In this document: positions 44,707 to 54,143 of the stretch, one piece after another
Position numbering within the stretch: the stretch's first letter is position 1
How the letters are laid out: each line of letters opens with the position of its first letter
NCBI RefSeq assembly: GCF_016587435.1
Contig: NZ_BNJJ01000022.1
Span: forward strand, 1 to 64,000
Reading direction: 5' to 3'
DNA: 64,000 bases
Origin: Dictyobacter formicarum
GTDB taxonomy: Bacteria; Chloroflexota; Ktedonobacteria; Ktedonobacterales; Ktedonobacteraceae
The notes under the pieces: model-generated
What the model saw: the letters and a program-made list of their open reading frames with translations, nothing else
Database searches by the model: none
Told to the model about the DNA's origin: nothing
Translations under genes and position numbers: made by a program

Positions 44707-47700
44707 ATGGCAGCATATCAACGACGTCAGCACACACTCTTTTCCACCGTCCACACCGAAGGTGCGAACCTGCCCATGGACATGCTCCAACGGGTTGCCC
44801 AGAATGATCCACCATTGGAGGGTCTCTCTCCGGACGCTTATCACCTTTCTGCCGAGAAGCTCAACGAGGCGATTAACCGTTCGTGGAACAAGGTGGTGAG
44901 TAGCTGGCTCACCTTCAAAACGGCGCAAAGCAGGCTCCCCGCGACCGATAGCGGCACCACCATCACCAGGGAGCGCTGGCTTCACCACCTCTTCAATGAG
45001 TTAGGCTATGGTCGTTTGCTGGCGACAAAACCCATGGAGGTCAATGGCAAGAGCTATGCGATCTCCCATAGCTGGCAACATACCCCGATTCACCTGGTAA
45101 GTTATAAGATTGATCTCGATCATATGACCCGGAGCGCCGCCGGAACAGTACGCAGCAGCCCACATAGTCTGCTACAAGAACTGTTGAATCGTTCCGATGA
45201 CCACCTGTGGGGTATCGTCTCGAACGGCCTCAAGCTGCGCATCTTGCGCGATAACGTGAGCATCACACGCCAGGCATATATTGAATTTGATCTGCAGGCA
45301 ATGATGGATGGCGAGGTGTATGCAGACTTTGTGCTGCTGTGGTTGCTCTGCCACGAATCACGCGTCGAGGCCGAACGCCCCGAAGAGTGCTGGTTAGAGA
45401 AATGGTCGCGCATGGCGCAGGAACAGGGCACACGCGCCCTAGAACAATTGCGCAGTAGTGTTAAACAGGCGATTGAGGACCTGGGCAGTGGTTTTCTGGC
45501 CCATAGCGATAATGGTATCCTGCGCGAAAAGCTGCGTAGCGGCAAGCTTGAGGCACAGGACTACTATCGCCAGATCTTGCGGCTCGTCTATCGCCTGATC
45601 GTGCTTTTCGTGGCTGAGGATCGCGCTATCCTCTTTGATCCACAGTCAGCGCAGGCGGCTCAAGAAATCTATACCCGCTTCTACTCGACCACCCACCTGC
45701 GCTACATGGCCGAGCAGCACATCGGCACCCGCCACGCGGACCTCTTCCAGGGTCTCCGCCTAGTGATGGAGAAACTGGGCACAAAAGGGGGATGTCCCGA
45801 ACTGGGTCTACCGGCCTTGAACGGCTTCCTCTTCTCGTCCTCAGCCATCGAGGATCTTGAGGGCTGCGAAATCGCCAACCATGCCCTGCTGGCGGCGATC
45901 CGCTCACTGGCCTACACAACCAGCAACAATACACGACGCGTGGTGGATTACAAAAATCTCGGCTCGGAAGAACTGGGGAGCGTCTACGAATCGCTCCTCG
46001 AACTGCATCCGGTCCTGCGCATCGAAAACGCTCAGTTCAAACTGGCCACCGCCAGTGGTAACGACCGCAAAACAACGGGCAGCTACTACACTCCTACCAG
46101 TCTGATTAACAGCCTGCTCGATAGCGCCCTGGAGCCCGTGCTCAGTGAGGCTCTGGCACAACGTGATCCCGAGAAGGCCATTCTCAACCTCAAAGTCTGC
46201 GATCCCGCCTGTGGAAGTGGACACTTCCTGGTCGCAGCAGCCCATCGCATCGCCAAGCGCCTTGCCGCTGTGCGGACTGGCGAAGAGGAACCCGCACCCG
46301 AACAGCGCCGCAGCGCCCTGCGTGATGTCATCGGCCATTGTATTTATGGCGTGGATATCAACCCCATGTCGGTCGAACTGTGTAAAGTCAGTCTGTGGAT
46401 GGAATCCATTGAGCCCGGCAAGCCGCTTTCCTTCCTGGACGCACATATCCAGTGTGGCAATAGCCTGCTCGGAGCTACGCCTGCCCTGCTCAACGGCGGC
46501 ATTCCCGACAGTGCGTTTGAACCCATTGAGGGGGACGACAAAAAGATTTGCAGCGAATACAAGAAAATGAACCGGCAGATGCGAGCCGGTCAGCGTAGCC
46601 TCTGGGATGCAGACTTGCAGCCCTGGGACCGTCTGGGCGACCTCGTGGCAGGCATGATGCAACTGGAAGAGATGAGCGAAGATACCGTCGATGAGGTGCA
46701 TCGTAAGCAGCAGCATTATGATCAACTCATACGTTCGAGTGCCTATGAGTTCGGCAAACTATGGGCTGATGCATGGTGTGCAGCATTTGCCTGGAAGAAG
46801 ACCAAGGACTTCGTCCCTCTGATCACCGAAGAAAGCTTCCGCAACCTGGAAAAGAGTCCCTACCGACTCGCGGGCTGGGTCAAAGACGAGATCAAACGTC
46901 TGGCGCAGCAATACCAGTTCTTCCACTGGCATCTCGCTTTCCCCGACGTTTTCCGCGTCCCAACGCAGGGGGAAGCTCCAGAGAACATGCAAACAGGATG
47001 GTCCGGTGGCTTCGACGTTGTGCTGGGAAATCCGCCGTGGGAACGCATCAAAATTCAAGAGAAAGAGTGGTTCGCCGCACGTCGACCAGATATTGCCAAC
47101 GCGTCGAATGCAGCCCAACGAAAAAAAATGATTAAGAATCTTCAAACAGAAGATCCTGAGCTCTATACTGCATTTATGGAAGATCAAAGAAAGGCTACAG
47201 GAGAAAGCCATATCGTACGCGACAGTGGGCATTATCCGCTTTGTGGAAGAGGTGATGTCAACACCTACACAATTTTCGCCGAAAATATGTACCGGCTAAT
47301 TGGACCGAGTGGCAGAGCCGGCTGTATTGTGCCTTCGGGAATTGCGACGGATGATACGACGAAATATTTTTTTCAGGATATTTCTCGGACTAGAAGTTTA
47401 GTTTCGTTGACTGGATTTATTAACGAAGAACAATTATTTCCCGCAGTTCTTCATAATTTTAAGTTTTGCCTTTTGGTGTTGGCTGGTTTCGCTGCACCAT
47501 CGGAACACCCAGACTTTGTTTTTAACTGTTATAACATCGAGCAGGCAAAAGAGTCGGAAAGGCATTTTTCGCTAGATGTCAGTGAAATTAATCTTTTGAA
47601 CCCGAACACGGGAACCTGCCCGGTCTTCTTCTGGAAAAGAAGTGCAGAGATCACTAAAGAAATCTATCGGCGCATACCAATTCTCGATAGGGAAGGAACG

Positions 47701-48669
47701 ACTAATAGTTGGGGCATTTCATTTTTGAGAATGTTTGATATGGCAAATGATAGCCACCTGTTCCAAACAGAGCCCTTTGAGGGATCAGTTGCCTTGTATG
47801 AAGCTAAGATGCTGCATCAATACAACCATCGCTACGCCTCTTATGAGCATCTCAAGGCAGGTGAAAGAAGCCATATGTTGCCCCCCGTCGAGGATGATAG
47901 ATTAGCCGACCCCAATTATACTGTGGCACCTTGTTATTATGTGCCGAAGCAGGAGGTAGATACACGACTAAACAACTACACCTCTCATCAGTGGCTTCTT
48001 GGCTATCGCGAAATTACAATTGCAGGAGCGACAAGAACTACAATATATTCTGTCTTGCCTAGAGTAGGTACCAATCACAAGATTCCACTCATTCTTCTTC
48101 AAGGAGATGCGAACTTATTGACGCCAGCTTTCCTTGCCTGCATGAATAGCTTCGTTTTTGACTTCTGTGCTAGGCAGAAGCTTGGTGGATCATCATTTAA
48201 TTTCTTTATCAAGCGTCAATTACCAGTCATCTCCCCGGTCCAATTAAGAGAACTATGCGCATGGGATAGGTCTCATCATTATAGCTCATGGATAGAGTCA
48301 CGGGTCATTGAACTTGTCTACACAGCCTGGGATGTGCAACCCTTTGCAGTCGACTTTGGCTATAATTGCCCTCCATTCAAATGGGATAAGGAGCGGAGGT
48401 TCTTGCTCCGCTGCGAGCTTGATGCTGCTTATTTTCACCTGTATGGCATTGCTCGTGAAGATATAAACTACATTATGGATACCTTTCGCCTTGTGAAAGA
48501 ACGAGACGAGAAGCAATACGGAGAATATCGCACCAAGCGCGTCATCCTGGAGATCTACGACGAGATGCGGCGGGCAATGGAAACAGGTATAGAGTACGCG
48601 ACACGACTGGTGCCGGGGCCAGCTGATCTGGCGGTAGCACACGAGGGAAAGATAGGTATTGATGCGTAG
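44707..48669 (+). CDS. Eco57I/PglX-type adenine-specific DNA methyltransferase (DISARM DrmMI-like)
   Basis: 1320 aa. N-terminal 430 residues of the type seen in large type IIG/BREX methylases. The methylase core has [12 protein letters not shown], motif [18 protein letters not shown] near 500, [19 protein letters not shown], and motif [13 protein letters not shown] near 775 (NPPW form, N6-adenine). The target-recognition region follows. No nuclease motif was noticed, so cleavage would rest with the partner proteins. 23 nt after the SNF2 gene. From about 47090 to 48350 the gene is clearly richer in A/T than the core, hinting that the specificity half was exchanged. Confidence 0.87.
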   Translation: MAAYQRRQHTLFSTVHTEGANLPMDMLQRVAQNDPPLEGLSPDAYHLSAEKLNEAINRSWNKVVSSWLTFKTAQSRLPATDSGTTITRERWLHHLFNELGYGRLLATKPMEVNGKSYAISHSWQHTPIHLVSYKIDLDHMTRSAAGTVRSSPHSLLQELLNRSDDHLWGIVSNGLKLRILRDNVSITRQAYIEFDLQAMMDGEVYADFVLLWLLCHESRVEAERPEECWLEKWSRMAQEQGTRALEQLRSSVKQAIEDLGSGFLAHSDNGILREKLRSGKLEAQDYYRQILRLVYRLIVLFVAEDRAILFDPQSAQAAQEIYTRFYSTTHLRYMAEQHIGTRHADLFQGLRLVMEKLGTKGGCPELGLPALNGFLFSSSAIEDLEGCEIANHALLAAIRSLAYTTSNNTRRVVDYKNLGSEELGSVYESLLELHPVLRIENAQFKLATASGNDRKTTGSYYTPTSLINSLLDSALEPVLSEALAQRDPEKAILNLKVCDPACGSGHFLVAAAHRIAKRLAAVRTGEEEPAPEQRRSALRDVIGHCIYGVDINPMSVELCKVSLWMESIEPGKPLSFLDAHIQCGNSLLGATPALLNGGIPDSAFEPIEGDDKKICSEYKKMNRQMRAGQRSLWDADLQPWDRLGDLVAGMMQLEEMSEDTVDEVHRKQQHYDQLIRSSAYEFGKLWADAWCAAFAWKKTKDFVPLITEESFRNLEKSPYRLAGWVKDEIKRLAQQYQFFHWHLAFPDVFRVPTQGEAPENMQTGWSGGFDVVLGNPPWERIKIQEKEWFAARRPDIANASNAAQRKKMIKNLQTEDPELYTAFMEDQRKATGESHIVRDSGHYPLCGRGDVNTYTIFAENMYRLIGPSGRAGCIVPSGIATDDTTKYFFQDISRTRSLVSLTGFINEEQLFPAVLHNFKFCLLVLAGFAAPSEHPDFVFNCYNIEQAKESERHFSLDVSEINLLNPNTGTCPVFFWKRSAEITKEIYRRIPILDREGTTNSWGISFLRMFDMANDSHLFQTEPFEGSVALYEAKMLHQYNHRYASYEHLKAGERSHMLPPVEDDRLADPNYTVAPCYYVPKQEVDTRLNNYTSHQWLLGYREITIAGATRTTIYSVLPRVGTNHKIPLILLQGDANLLTPAFLACMNSFVFDFCARQKLGGSSFNFFIKRQLPVISPVQLRELCAWDRSHHYSSWIESRVIELVYTAWDVQPFAVDFGYNCPPFKWDKERRFLLRCELDAAYFHLYGIAREDINYIMDTFRLVKERDEKQYGEYRTKRVILEIYDEMRRAMETGIEYATRLVPGPADLAVAHEGKIGIDA

Positions 48670-48679
48670 AGCTAGATGG

Positions 48680-48765
48680 TAATGGCCCTCGAGTATTAAC
48701 GGACCGGATTACCACGCTAAGCGCTTAGCGTAGTAATCCGGTCCGTTAATACTCGAGGGCCATTA
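48680..48765. repeat. 86-bp palindrome with one mismatch
   Basis: Two 43-nt arms meet without a loop at 48722/48723; only one pair is mismatched (C at 48713 against A at 48732). It begins 11 nt after the methylase stop. The right arm encodes the last codons of the convergent gene 48717-48935. No T-tract follows on either strand, so it is not a standard terminator. Palindromes this long are normally unstable. Confidence 0.9.
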
Positions 48766-48935
48766 TCGATCGTTGGTCGTTGGGACTGTTGTTGTTGCGG
48801 CGACGACGCTGGAGATGCGCTATTTTGCTGCTGTTGGCTATCCATCATCTGATTGTCATCATCAATGGTCACTTCACTCTGGGGATTGGTTTCATCCTCG
48901 TCGTAATAATCGTAGAAGTCACCAGGCATAAGCAT
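48717..48935 (-). CDS. small disordered Gln-rich protein, 72 aa
   Basis: ATG at 48935 with AAGGA 4-5 nt upstream. The product is acidic then Gln-rich (FYDYYDEDE, DSQQQQNS, PQQQQSQ) with no fold expected. Its last 14 codons and stop are formed by the 86-bp palindrome, which may have changed its original end. Convergent with the methylase gene. Confidence 0.45.
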   Translation of the reverse strand: MLMPGDFYDYYDEDETNPQSEVTIDDDNQMMDSQQQQNSASPASSPQQQQSQRPTIDNGPRVLTDRITTLSA

Positions 48936-49122
48936 GTTCCTTCTTCGGACTGATGTGTTTTTATGGGTACCATACCGGCTCGTCCACTCTCTTCGCAATT
49001 TCCAGCAAGAGAAAAAGGAGGAAGAGAGAGACGAGACGAGACAAAGATAAAGGAGCGAAGCAGGTCTGGAGGTCCTGGGTGGGTGGAGTGGAGGAGGAGG
49101 GATGGGGATCATATCACCAGGC

Positions 49123-49161
49123 ATAAAAAACAGGAAGTGGAGATAACTCACACTTCCTGTT
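49123..49161 (-). terminator. Rho-independent terminator
   Basis: Minus-strand stem AACAGGAAGTG with CACTTCCTGTT, 11-nt loop, running into TTTTTTATG. It lies 22 nt after the stop of 49183-49530. Confidence 0.8.
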
Positions 49162-49182
49162 GGTTGGATGTACCGGGATACG

Positions 49183-49530
49183 CTAGTGGTAGTAGTGGTC
49201 TTTCACCCAGTTCCGGTCCCGTTCATATTCTTCGAACAATTGTTTGTCGGCGGCACGACGATCGGCGTCAGTGTACTCATACAGATCAGGCGGCTCATAA
49301 GATGGTGTAACCAGCATGGTATCTCCCCCCCTGGCATAGATCACTCGTTGGCGCATCTCGATAATGTCCGGGTCCCACAGGTCCCCGAACATCGACACTT
49401 TATAGGCGGCATCCCATTCCAACGCCTCGTAATCGCCGTTGACCGGGTAGGGGTGGCGCTGCTGCGCGATGGCTTTGGGGTCCACCGGTGATGGGGTCTC
49501 ATTGCTGTGAGAAAATTGGCTGGCAGTCAT
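49183..49530 (-). CDS. hypothetical acidic protein, 115 aa
   Basis: AAAGAGG precedes the ATG. Asp/Glu/Tyr-rich soluble protein (SPVDPKAIAQQRHPYPVNGDYEALEWD ...) that reads like a small structural or scaffold protein of an integrated element, but no family is recognised. Own terminator downstream. Confidence 0.55.
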   Translation of the reverse strand: MTASQFSHSNETPSPVDPKAIAQQRHPYPVNGDYEALEWDAAYKVSMFGDLWDPDIIEMRQRVIYARGGDTMLVTPSYEPPDLYEYTDADRRAADKQLFEEYERDRNWVKDHYYH

Positions 49531-49891
49531 GAGAAACCTCTTTCTTTCCTTCCATATACTTTCAGTCTATCGGAGGAAAGAAAACAGCCCGAAGGCGAGC
49601 GTTTTTGTATGGGAACGCTCAAACCCCACTGGTTTCCCAGGTAATGTGGGCCTCGCTCAGTTATCCGAAGGTTTAACGTACAACGCACTGGCTTAACCCT
49701 TGTAGACCTGTTTAACGTTGCACCGTAGAGCAAGGAGCTGGCAACCACGCGCTCCTTGGTACCTAGTTTCTTCAGTAACATTTACCCGGTTGTCCGGGTG
49801 AGCTGGTCAGGTAAGCTTGTGAAGAAGACAGGCAGAAACCACCCCATCTCTACAAGCCCGTCCTGTTTAGTGGACAGGGTTCCTGACAGCG
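49531..49891. other. non-coding interval with short hairpins
   Basis: A minus-strand frame (49527-49781) lacks a ribosome-binding site and coding character. The stretch 49730-49765 can fold (AAGGAGC with GCTCCTT). Possible leader for 49183-49530; nothing else seen. Confidence 0.4.
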
Positions 49892-50116
49892 TTAACGTTC
49901 CTTTCTCTCCGCATTGTCTAATGCTTCAAGAATATCACGTTGCAGCCGGGATGACAAGATGCCTGTTGTGGAGATGGGCGTCAGCTGCCGGGTGCGCCTG
50001 GTCATCGCGACCCGGTAGCAATCAAGACTCAAGAGGACCAGCATAAAGAGGGCCAGGCCAGCAATGTAGGTGAGGGCCACGGCCTTGAGAACGGTCAGGA
50101 TCTGATCAAGCGTCAT
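49892..50116 (-). CDS. small membrane protein, 74 aa
   Basis: One membrane helix (about residues 10-32) followed by a basic cytoplasmic tail. ATGA overlap with the preceding 50113-50454 frame shows coupling. Function unknown. Confidence 0.55.
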   Translation of the reverse strand: MTLDQILTVLKAVALTYIAGLALFMLVLLSLDCYRVAMTRRTRQLTPISTTGILSSRLQRDILEALDNAERKER

Positions 50117-50454
50117 GCGGCCGGTGCCTGCTCTACACTGACATTGACCAGGAGTGACTCGGCATTACGGCCAGCCTCTAAAAACGAGATCAGAGTATTT
50201 AGGTCCTGGTAGCCAGGATTACTCTCGGCCGCCGGTGTGACATTGCCCGTGGCAATATACTCAATGCGGGCTTCGTCATTTTTGGTATAGTAGCGTGCCA
50301 CATCTTGCTGGGCCTGGTGGTAAATGCCCGACCAGGTGAGCAGGTTTGGCCCTCCCACGTAAGCACTTGCCCTCCAATGTGAGCACTGGTACCAATTTAC
50401 TTGAGCAAACCGCTTCACATCTGGGGTAACAGCAAAGAATAGTGTAAATAACAA
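50113..50454 (-). CDS. hypothetical protein with 5' end derived from the ABC-cassette inverted repeat
   Basis: 113 aa. The first 46 residues (up to GIYH) are encoded by the 151-bp inverted repeat at 50316-50466. The rest (QAQQDVARYYTKNDEARIEYIATG ...) looks like a genuine soluble domain whose original start was lost or replaced. The opposite flank of the cassette (minus strand, about 52691-52830) also carries an open frame entering the repeat, but I could not show that the two were one gene. Confidence 0.4.
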   Translation of the reverse strand: MLFTLFFAVTPDVKRFAQVNWYQCSHWRASAYVGGPNLLTWSGIYHQAQQDVARYYTKNDEARIEYIATGNVTPAAESNPGYQDLNTLISFLEAGRNAESLLVNVSVEQAPAA

Positions 50455-52690
50455 TGAGATCTACACGTTTTGACAGAAGAGATTTGGCATGTCTTAGCGC
50501 GATTTCAATTGCTCATCGTAGAATTGGAAATAGAGACCACCTTGCTGGAGGAGTTCAGCATGCGTTCCGCGTTCGACGATGCGTCCAGCGTTCATTACCA
50601 AGATCTGGTCGGCGGAGAGAATCGTCGAGAGGCGGTGAGCAATCGCCAGAGTTGTGCGCCCCATCTGGAGTTCCGCCAGAGCTGCTTGAATCAGGCGCTC
50701 GGAGCGCGTATCGAGGGCGCTAGTCGCCTCATCCAGAATCAGGATGCGCGGATTTTTGAGCAAGACACGGGCAATTGCTACGCGCTGCTTCTCACCGCCT
50801 GAGAGAACGTAGCCGCGTGGGCCCACCACTGTCTCGTAGCCGTTGGGCAGTTGCAGAATGCGTTCGTGGATCTGAGCGGCCTGCGCGGCGGCAATCACCT
50901 CCTCGTCAGCAGCGTCGGGTTGTCCGTAGGCGATATTCTCGCGGATCGTCGCGTTAAACAGGTATGTTTCCTGTGTCACCATACCGATATGCTGGAGCAG
51001 GCTCTCCTGCGTCACGGAGCGCACATCATGACCATCGATCTCTACTGCGCCTTGCTCCACATCGTAGAACCTGGGCAACAAGTAGGCCGCTGTGGTCTTG
51101 CCTGCGCCGCTCGGACCAACCAGGGCGACGAGTTGTCCTGGTTGAACTGCGAAATCTACATCAATCAGCGTTGGTCGCTCCGGTTGATAACGGAAACTCA
51201 CATGATGGAAGCGAACATGACCGGTGACATGCTCAAGCGCCCTGGCATCGGAACGGTCTGCGATCTCGATTGGGAGATCAAGATACGCAAAAAGGCGCTC
51301 GAAGAGGGCGAGCGCTGATTGGATGTCGAGAGGAATACCGAGCAATTGGCGCAATGTAGGAAAGAACTGGTTTTGCAGAGCGATAAAGGCGACCAGTGAA
51401 CCAAGGCTGAGGCGACCACCAATAACCTGAAGTCCTCCAGCATAGTAGACCAGGGCCGGAGCAATGTTGAAAAAGATGTGGAAGCTCAAGAGGAACCAGC
51501 GCCCGATCATCGTCTGGCGGACCTGTACGGCCACAAGTCTTTCACTTGTAGCTCTCAAATGTGTCGTCTCGGCTCGTTGCCTGCCGAAACTCTTCACAAG
51601 AAGTGTGCCGCTGACATTGAGCGTCTCCTCAAGCACAGACAAAACATCGGCCAACGTCTGCTGCGTCTCTTTGCTTGCGCCTCGCACGACCTTACCAACG
51701 TGCAGGGCCAGAGAGACAAAGATCGGTGTCAGGCCGAGGGAAAGGAGAGTCAGTGGCACATTTAAACTCAACATCACAACCAGCGTCGTAAGCATCGCGA
51801 TGGAGTTGGAGAGCGTCTCGCTCATAGCATTGCTGAGCACATCACTCACTCCGTTGACATCGTTGGTCAGGCGCGAGATGATCTCACCGGTGCGCTCTGT
51901 CGTGTAGAAGCGCAGGGCAACGGCTTGAAGACGAGCATACAGACCAATGCGCAAGTCGTGCATGACATACTGAGCCAGTGTTACTTTCAAGTAATCCAGA
52001 GCAATGCTGACTAGGCCAGTAAACATCGGCAGGGAGATCAGCGCAAGCACCAGCCAAGCCAGCAGAGCAAGATCTTTGCGCGGCAAAGCCTGGTCAATGA
52101 TCATTTTCGTGACTTCGGGGACAACAGCAGTGCCAAGGGTGGAATTCATCAGGATCATGACAATGACCAGAAGCACACGCCACCAGTATGGACGAAAGGC
52201 CTGGATAATACGAATGAAGTTCCCGGTTGCAGGAAGTCCGTTTGATGGGATGGTACGCAGCACGAGTTTCCTCCTTAAAGCATACAGACAAACAGAGAGT
52301 GCCACACCGTCCAAGCCCGTAATATTATAAAAAACTTGTAACACATCTATTGGAAGGGTAAAAAGCACACGATGATGCTACATTGAGCGTATGAGCGGAA
52401 AATATCGTTTGGGGGTTGGAACTTGGGTGGCGAGGCATCTATTATACACCCAAAACCGGGATTTCCTGGTTTTGGCAGAGGAGATTTTTCGAAGATATTC
52501 AAAAATTCCTTTTAGAAGTAGCATTTTGCTTCGAGCTATGTGTAAATCTCATTGTTATTTACACTATTCTTTGCTGTTATCCCAGATGTGAAGCGGTTTG
52601 CTCAAGTAAATTGGTACCAGTGCTCACATTGGAGGGCAAGTGCTTACGTGGGAGGGCCAAACCTGCTCACCTGGTCGGGCATTTACCACC
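50316..52690. mobile_element. ABC-exporter cassette bounded by 151-bp inverted repeats
   Basis: The segment 50316-50466 and the reverse complement of 52540-52690 match over 151 bases with about two differences. Between them lies only one gene, an ABC exporter whose stop is 28 nt from the left repeat. Inside each repeat, GTAAGCACTTG and GTGAGCACTGG form a 20-nt-spaced pair, as in elements with multiple transposase sites. No transposase is inside, so it could be mobilised only in trans. No clear target duplication was found. Confidence 0.65.
50494..52263 (-). CDS. ABC exporter (fused membrane and ATPase domains)
   Basis: 589 aa from a GTG at 52263 (AAGGAGG 6 nt upstream; the longer ATG version at 52368 lacks a site). 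Six membrane helices at about residues 20-300, with the coupling helix region FYTTERTGEIISRLTNDV. The ATPase domain has Walker A LVGPSGAGKTTAAY near 388, Q-loop VTQETYLF, signature LSGGEKQR near 489, Walker B ILILDEATSALD near 506, and the H-loop in IAHRLST. It is a half-transporter of the MsbA/LmrA type that works as a dimer. Substrate unknown. It lies in a cassette of inverted repeats. Confidence 0.9.
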   Translation of the reverse strand: MLRTIPSNGLPATGNFIRIIQAFRPYWWRVLLVIVMILMNSTLGTAVVPEVTKMIIDQALPRKDLALLAWLVLALISLPMFTGLVSIALDYLKVTLAQYVMHDLRIGLYARLQAVALRFYTTERTGEIISRLTNDVNGVSDVLSNAMSETLSNSIAMLTTLVVMLSLNVPLTLLSLGLTPIFVSLALHVGKVVRGASKETQQTLADVLSVLEETLNVSGTLLVKSFGRQRAETTHLRATSERLVAVQVRQTMIGRWFLLSFHIFFNIAPALVYYAGGLQVIGGRLSLGSLVAFIALQNQFFPTLRQLLGIPLDIQSALALFERLFAYLDLPIEIADRSDARALEHVTGHVRFHHVSFRYQPERPTLIDVDFAVQPGQLVALVGPSGAGKTTAAYLLPRFYDVEQGAVEIDGHDVRSVTQESLLQHIGMVTQETYLFNATIRENIAYGQPDAADEEVIAAAQAAQIHERILQLPNGYETVVGPRGYVLSGGEKQRVAIARVLLKNPRILILDEATSALDTRSERLIQAALAELQMGRTTLAIAHRLSTILSADQILVMNAGRIVERGTHAELLQQGGLYFQFYDEQLKSR

Positions 52691-53093
52691 TGGGTCAGCT
52701 GCGAGATGTTCAGATTTGACTGGCACTCATCAATCTGAACCGGTTGCTCATTTGTGGGATTGGGTGAAGCATTGAGTTGAGTCGCAATAGCATCCGCAAT
52801 ATGGTAATTTGGCTGAATGTTCGACGATTTTTAAGGGTCTTGGTCACTTTCGGTGGAACAGCGGGGATTAAAAGCAATGATGTTGAAATTCACTCACTAA
52901 AGTGCCCAGCAGCCCGTTTTTGAGTTGCTGCTGGGCACTTTGTCATTCAGGATTGTGCCAGGGCAATTTATCCCTCCATGTCGGCTTCAGATTGAGTAGC
53001 TCTGAGCGGCTTGTTAAGAGGAAGCGCATAAGCATTAAGCAACGAAGTTAGATGCAATGGAATAGGATAAACCGTTGGCGAGCGAATCCGGGT
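52691..53093. other. non-coding interval with a strong hairpin at 52901-52939
   Basis: AGTGCCCAGCAG pairs with CTGCTGGGCACT around about 15 nt and is followed by TTGTC on the plus strand, so it may be a weak terminator. A shorter inverted repeat (TTCAGATT ... AATCTGAA, 52709-52739) lies just outside the ABC cassette. No convincing gene. Confidence 0.45.
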
Positions 53094-53294
53094 TTATCCA
53101 TTGTTCTCACCAAAAAGCATCATGGACGCTTCCACAAGCGCTGGTCGTGCATTCGTTGTGTCGCCGGTAATCCGGAGCTGCTTGTCAACTTGGATGACGA
53201 TAAGAGAGGGAAATCCTAGCTGTCTCGCTTTCTCTTTGACTCCCAAAACTAATGGGGCGAGTTCTTTTTTATAGACTTCTTCTGCGGGTGTCAT
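53094..53294 (-). CDS. hypothetical protein, 66 aa, coupled to the resolvase
   Basis: ATG overlaps the resolvase stop (ATGA) and AAAGGA precedes it. Small alpha/beta protein (EEVYKKELAPLVLGVKEKARQLGF ...) of unknown function, possibly an accessory factor of the recombinase. Confidence 0.55.
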   Translation of the reverse strand: MTPAEEVYKKELAPLVLGVKEKARQLGFPSLIVIQVDKQLRITGDTTNARPALVEASMMLFGENNG

Positions 53295-53875
53295 ATTGAT
53301 GATCCTTTCTGGGGTGTAGCAACCACATATTTATAGAAGGTGGCCCGGCTCTTAAAGCCGGTGAGGGCCATAATTTCGGCGATCGTGTTTTTTTTCGCTG
53401 CATACAAGGATTTCGCGCGCTCCAGTTGCTCGGGTCGTATTTTGCTCGTCGCTTTCGGCCTACCACCTTTGCGGCCTCGCGCCCTCGCGGCTTCGAGTCC
53501 GGCCTGGGTGCGCTCCTGGATGATGTCCCGTTCAAATTCGGCCATTGCCGCGATAATATGAAACATCAACTTTCCAGTTGGCGTCGAGGTGTCAATGTTC
53601 TCCTTGAGGCTTTTTAACTCGATCCCGCGTTCGCCAAGCGCCGTCACGGTCTCGATCAACTCCTTTAAGGACCGCCCCAGGCGATCAAGCCGCCACACCA
53701 CAATAATGTCTCCAGTCCGGGCCATCTCGAGCATCTTCAAGAATTCGGGTCGGTCAAACCGCTTGCCACTCATTTTATCGGTGAAGGTACGCTCACAATG
53801 TTCTTTCTGCATGGCATCAACCTGCAGGGCCGTAGTCTGTTTGTCTCGACTCACACGGATATACCCTATTTTCAC
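53291..53875 (-). CDS. serine resolvase/invertase
   Basis: 194 aa from a GTG at 53875. MKIGYIRVSRDKQ gives the nucleophile Ser9; IIVVWRLDRLGRSLKELIE and AAMAEFERDIIQERTQAGL are the family motifs. The C-terminal HTH (TIAEIMALTGFKSRATFYKYV) follows a GRKGGRP linker. The start is proven by the insertion next to it: the transposon at 53886-57046 lies 10 nt upstream. Joining the DNA across its target duplication puts AAGGAG 8 nt before this GTG. The gene has thus lost its own ribosome-binding site and promoter. Confidence 0.88.
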   Translation of the reverse strand: MKIGYIRVSRDKQTTALQVDAMQKEHCERTFTDKMSGKRFDRPEFLKMLEMARTGDIIVVWRLDRLGRSLKELIETVTALGERGIELKSLKENIDTSTPTGKLMFHIIAAMAEFERDIIQERTQAGLEAARARGRKGGRPKATSKIRPEQLERAKSLYAAKKNTIAEIMALTGFKSRATFYKYVVATPQKGSSI

Positions 53876-54143
53876 AATACAAGCTGACACCTCGCCGTAT
53901 GATGCTTGAAAGGGGTGCGCACTCAAATTGGGCAAAAAAGTTGGTGTCATCGCCGAGGTTGATAGAGGGCCTCTCACCTTTTCTGGGAATGGGTGCTGAC
54001 TGTAGGTAGAGAAGAGCAAGATGGAAGAAGTTTTGTTCGGGTTCGCATGCTATACTTCGAAAGCGGGCGCAACTCGACTTCTCACAGACCAGATGACCAG
54101 GGCTACAGAGCTGCGTCACTGAATGATCGATAGGAGGGTAATC

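Noticed and set aside
49527..49781. 84-aa minus-strand frame
   Set aside because: No ribosome-binding site, composition unlike a protein, and it overlaps the leader of the 49183-49530 gene.
50316..52690. ABC cassette as a standard IS with target duplication
   Set aside because: No transposase inside and no matching direct repeats at the outer edges.
53876..54019. Longer start for the resolvase
   Set aside because: The added codons lie in the inserted transposon; the reconstructed pre-insertion site shows a ribosome-binding site for the GTG at 53875.
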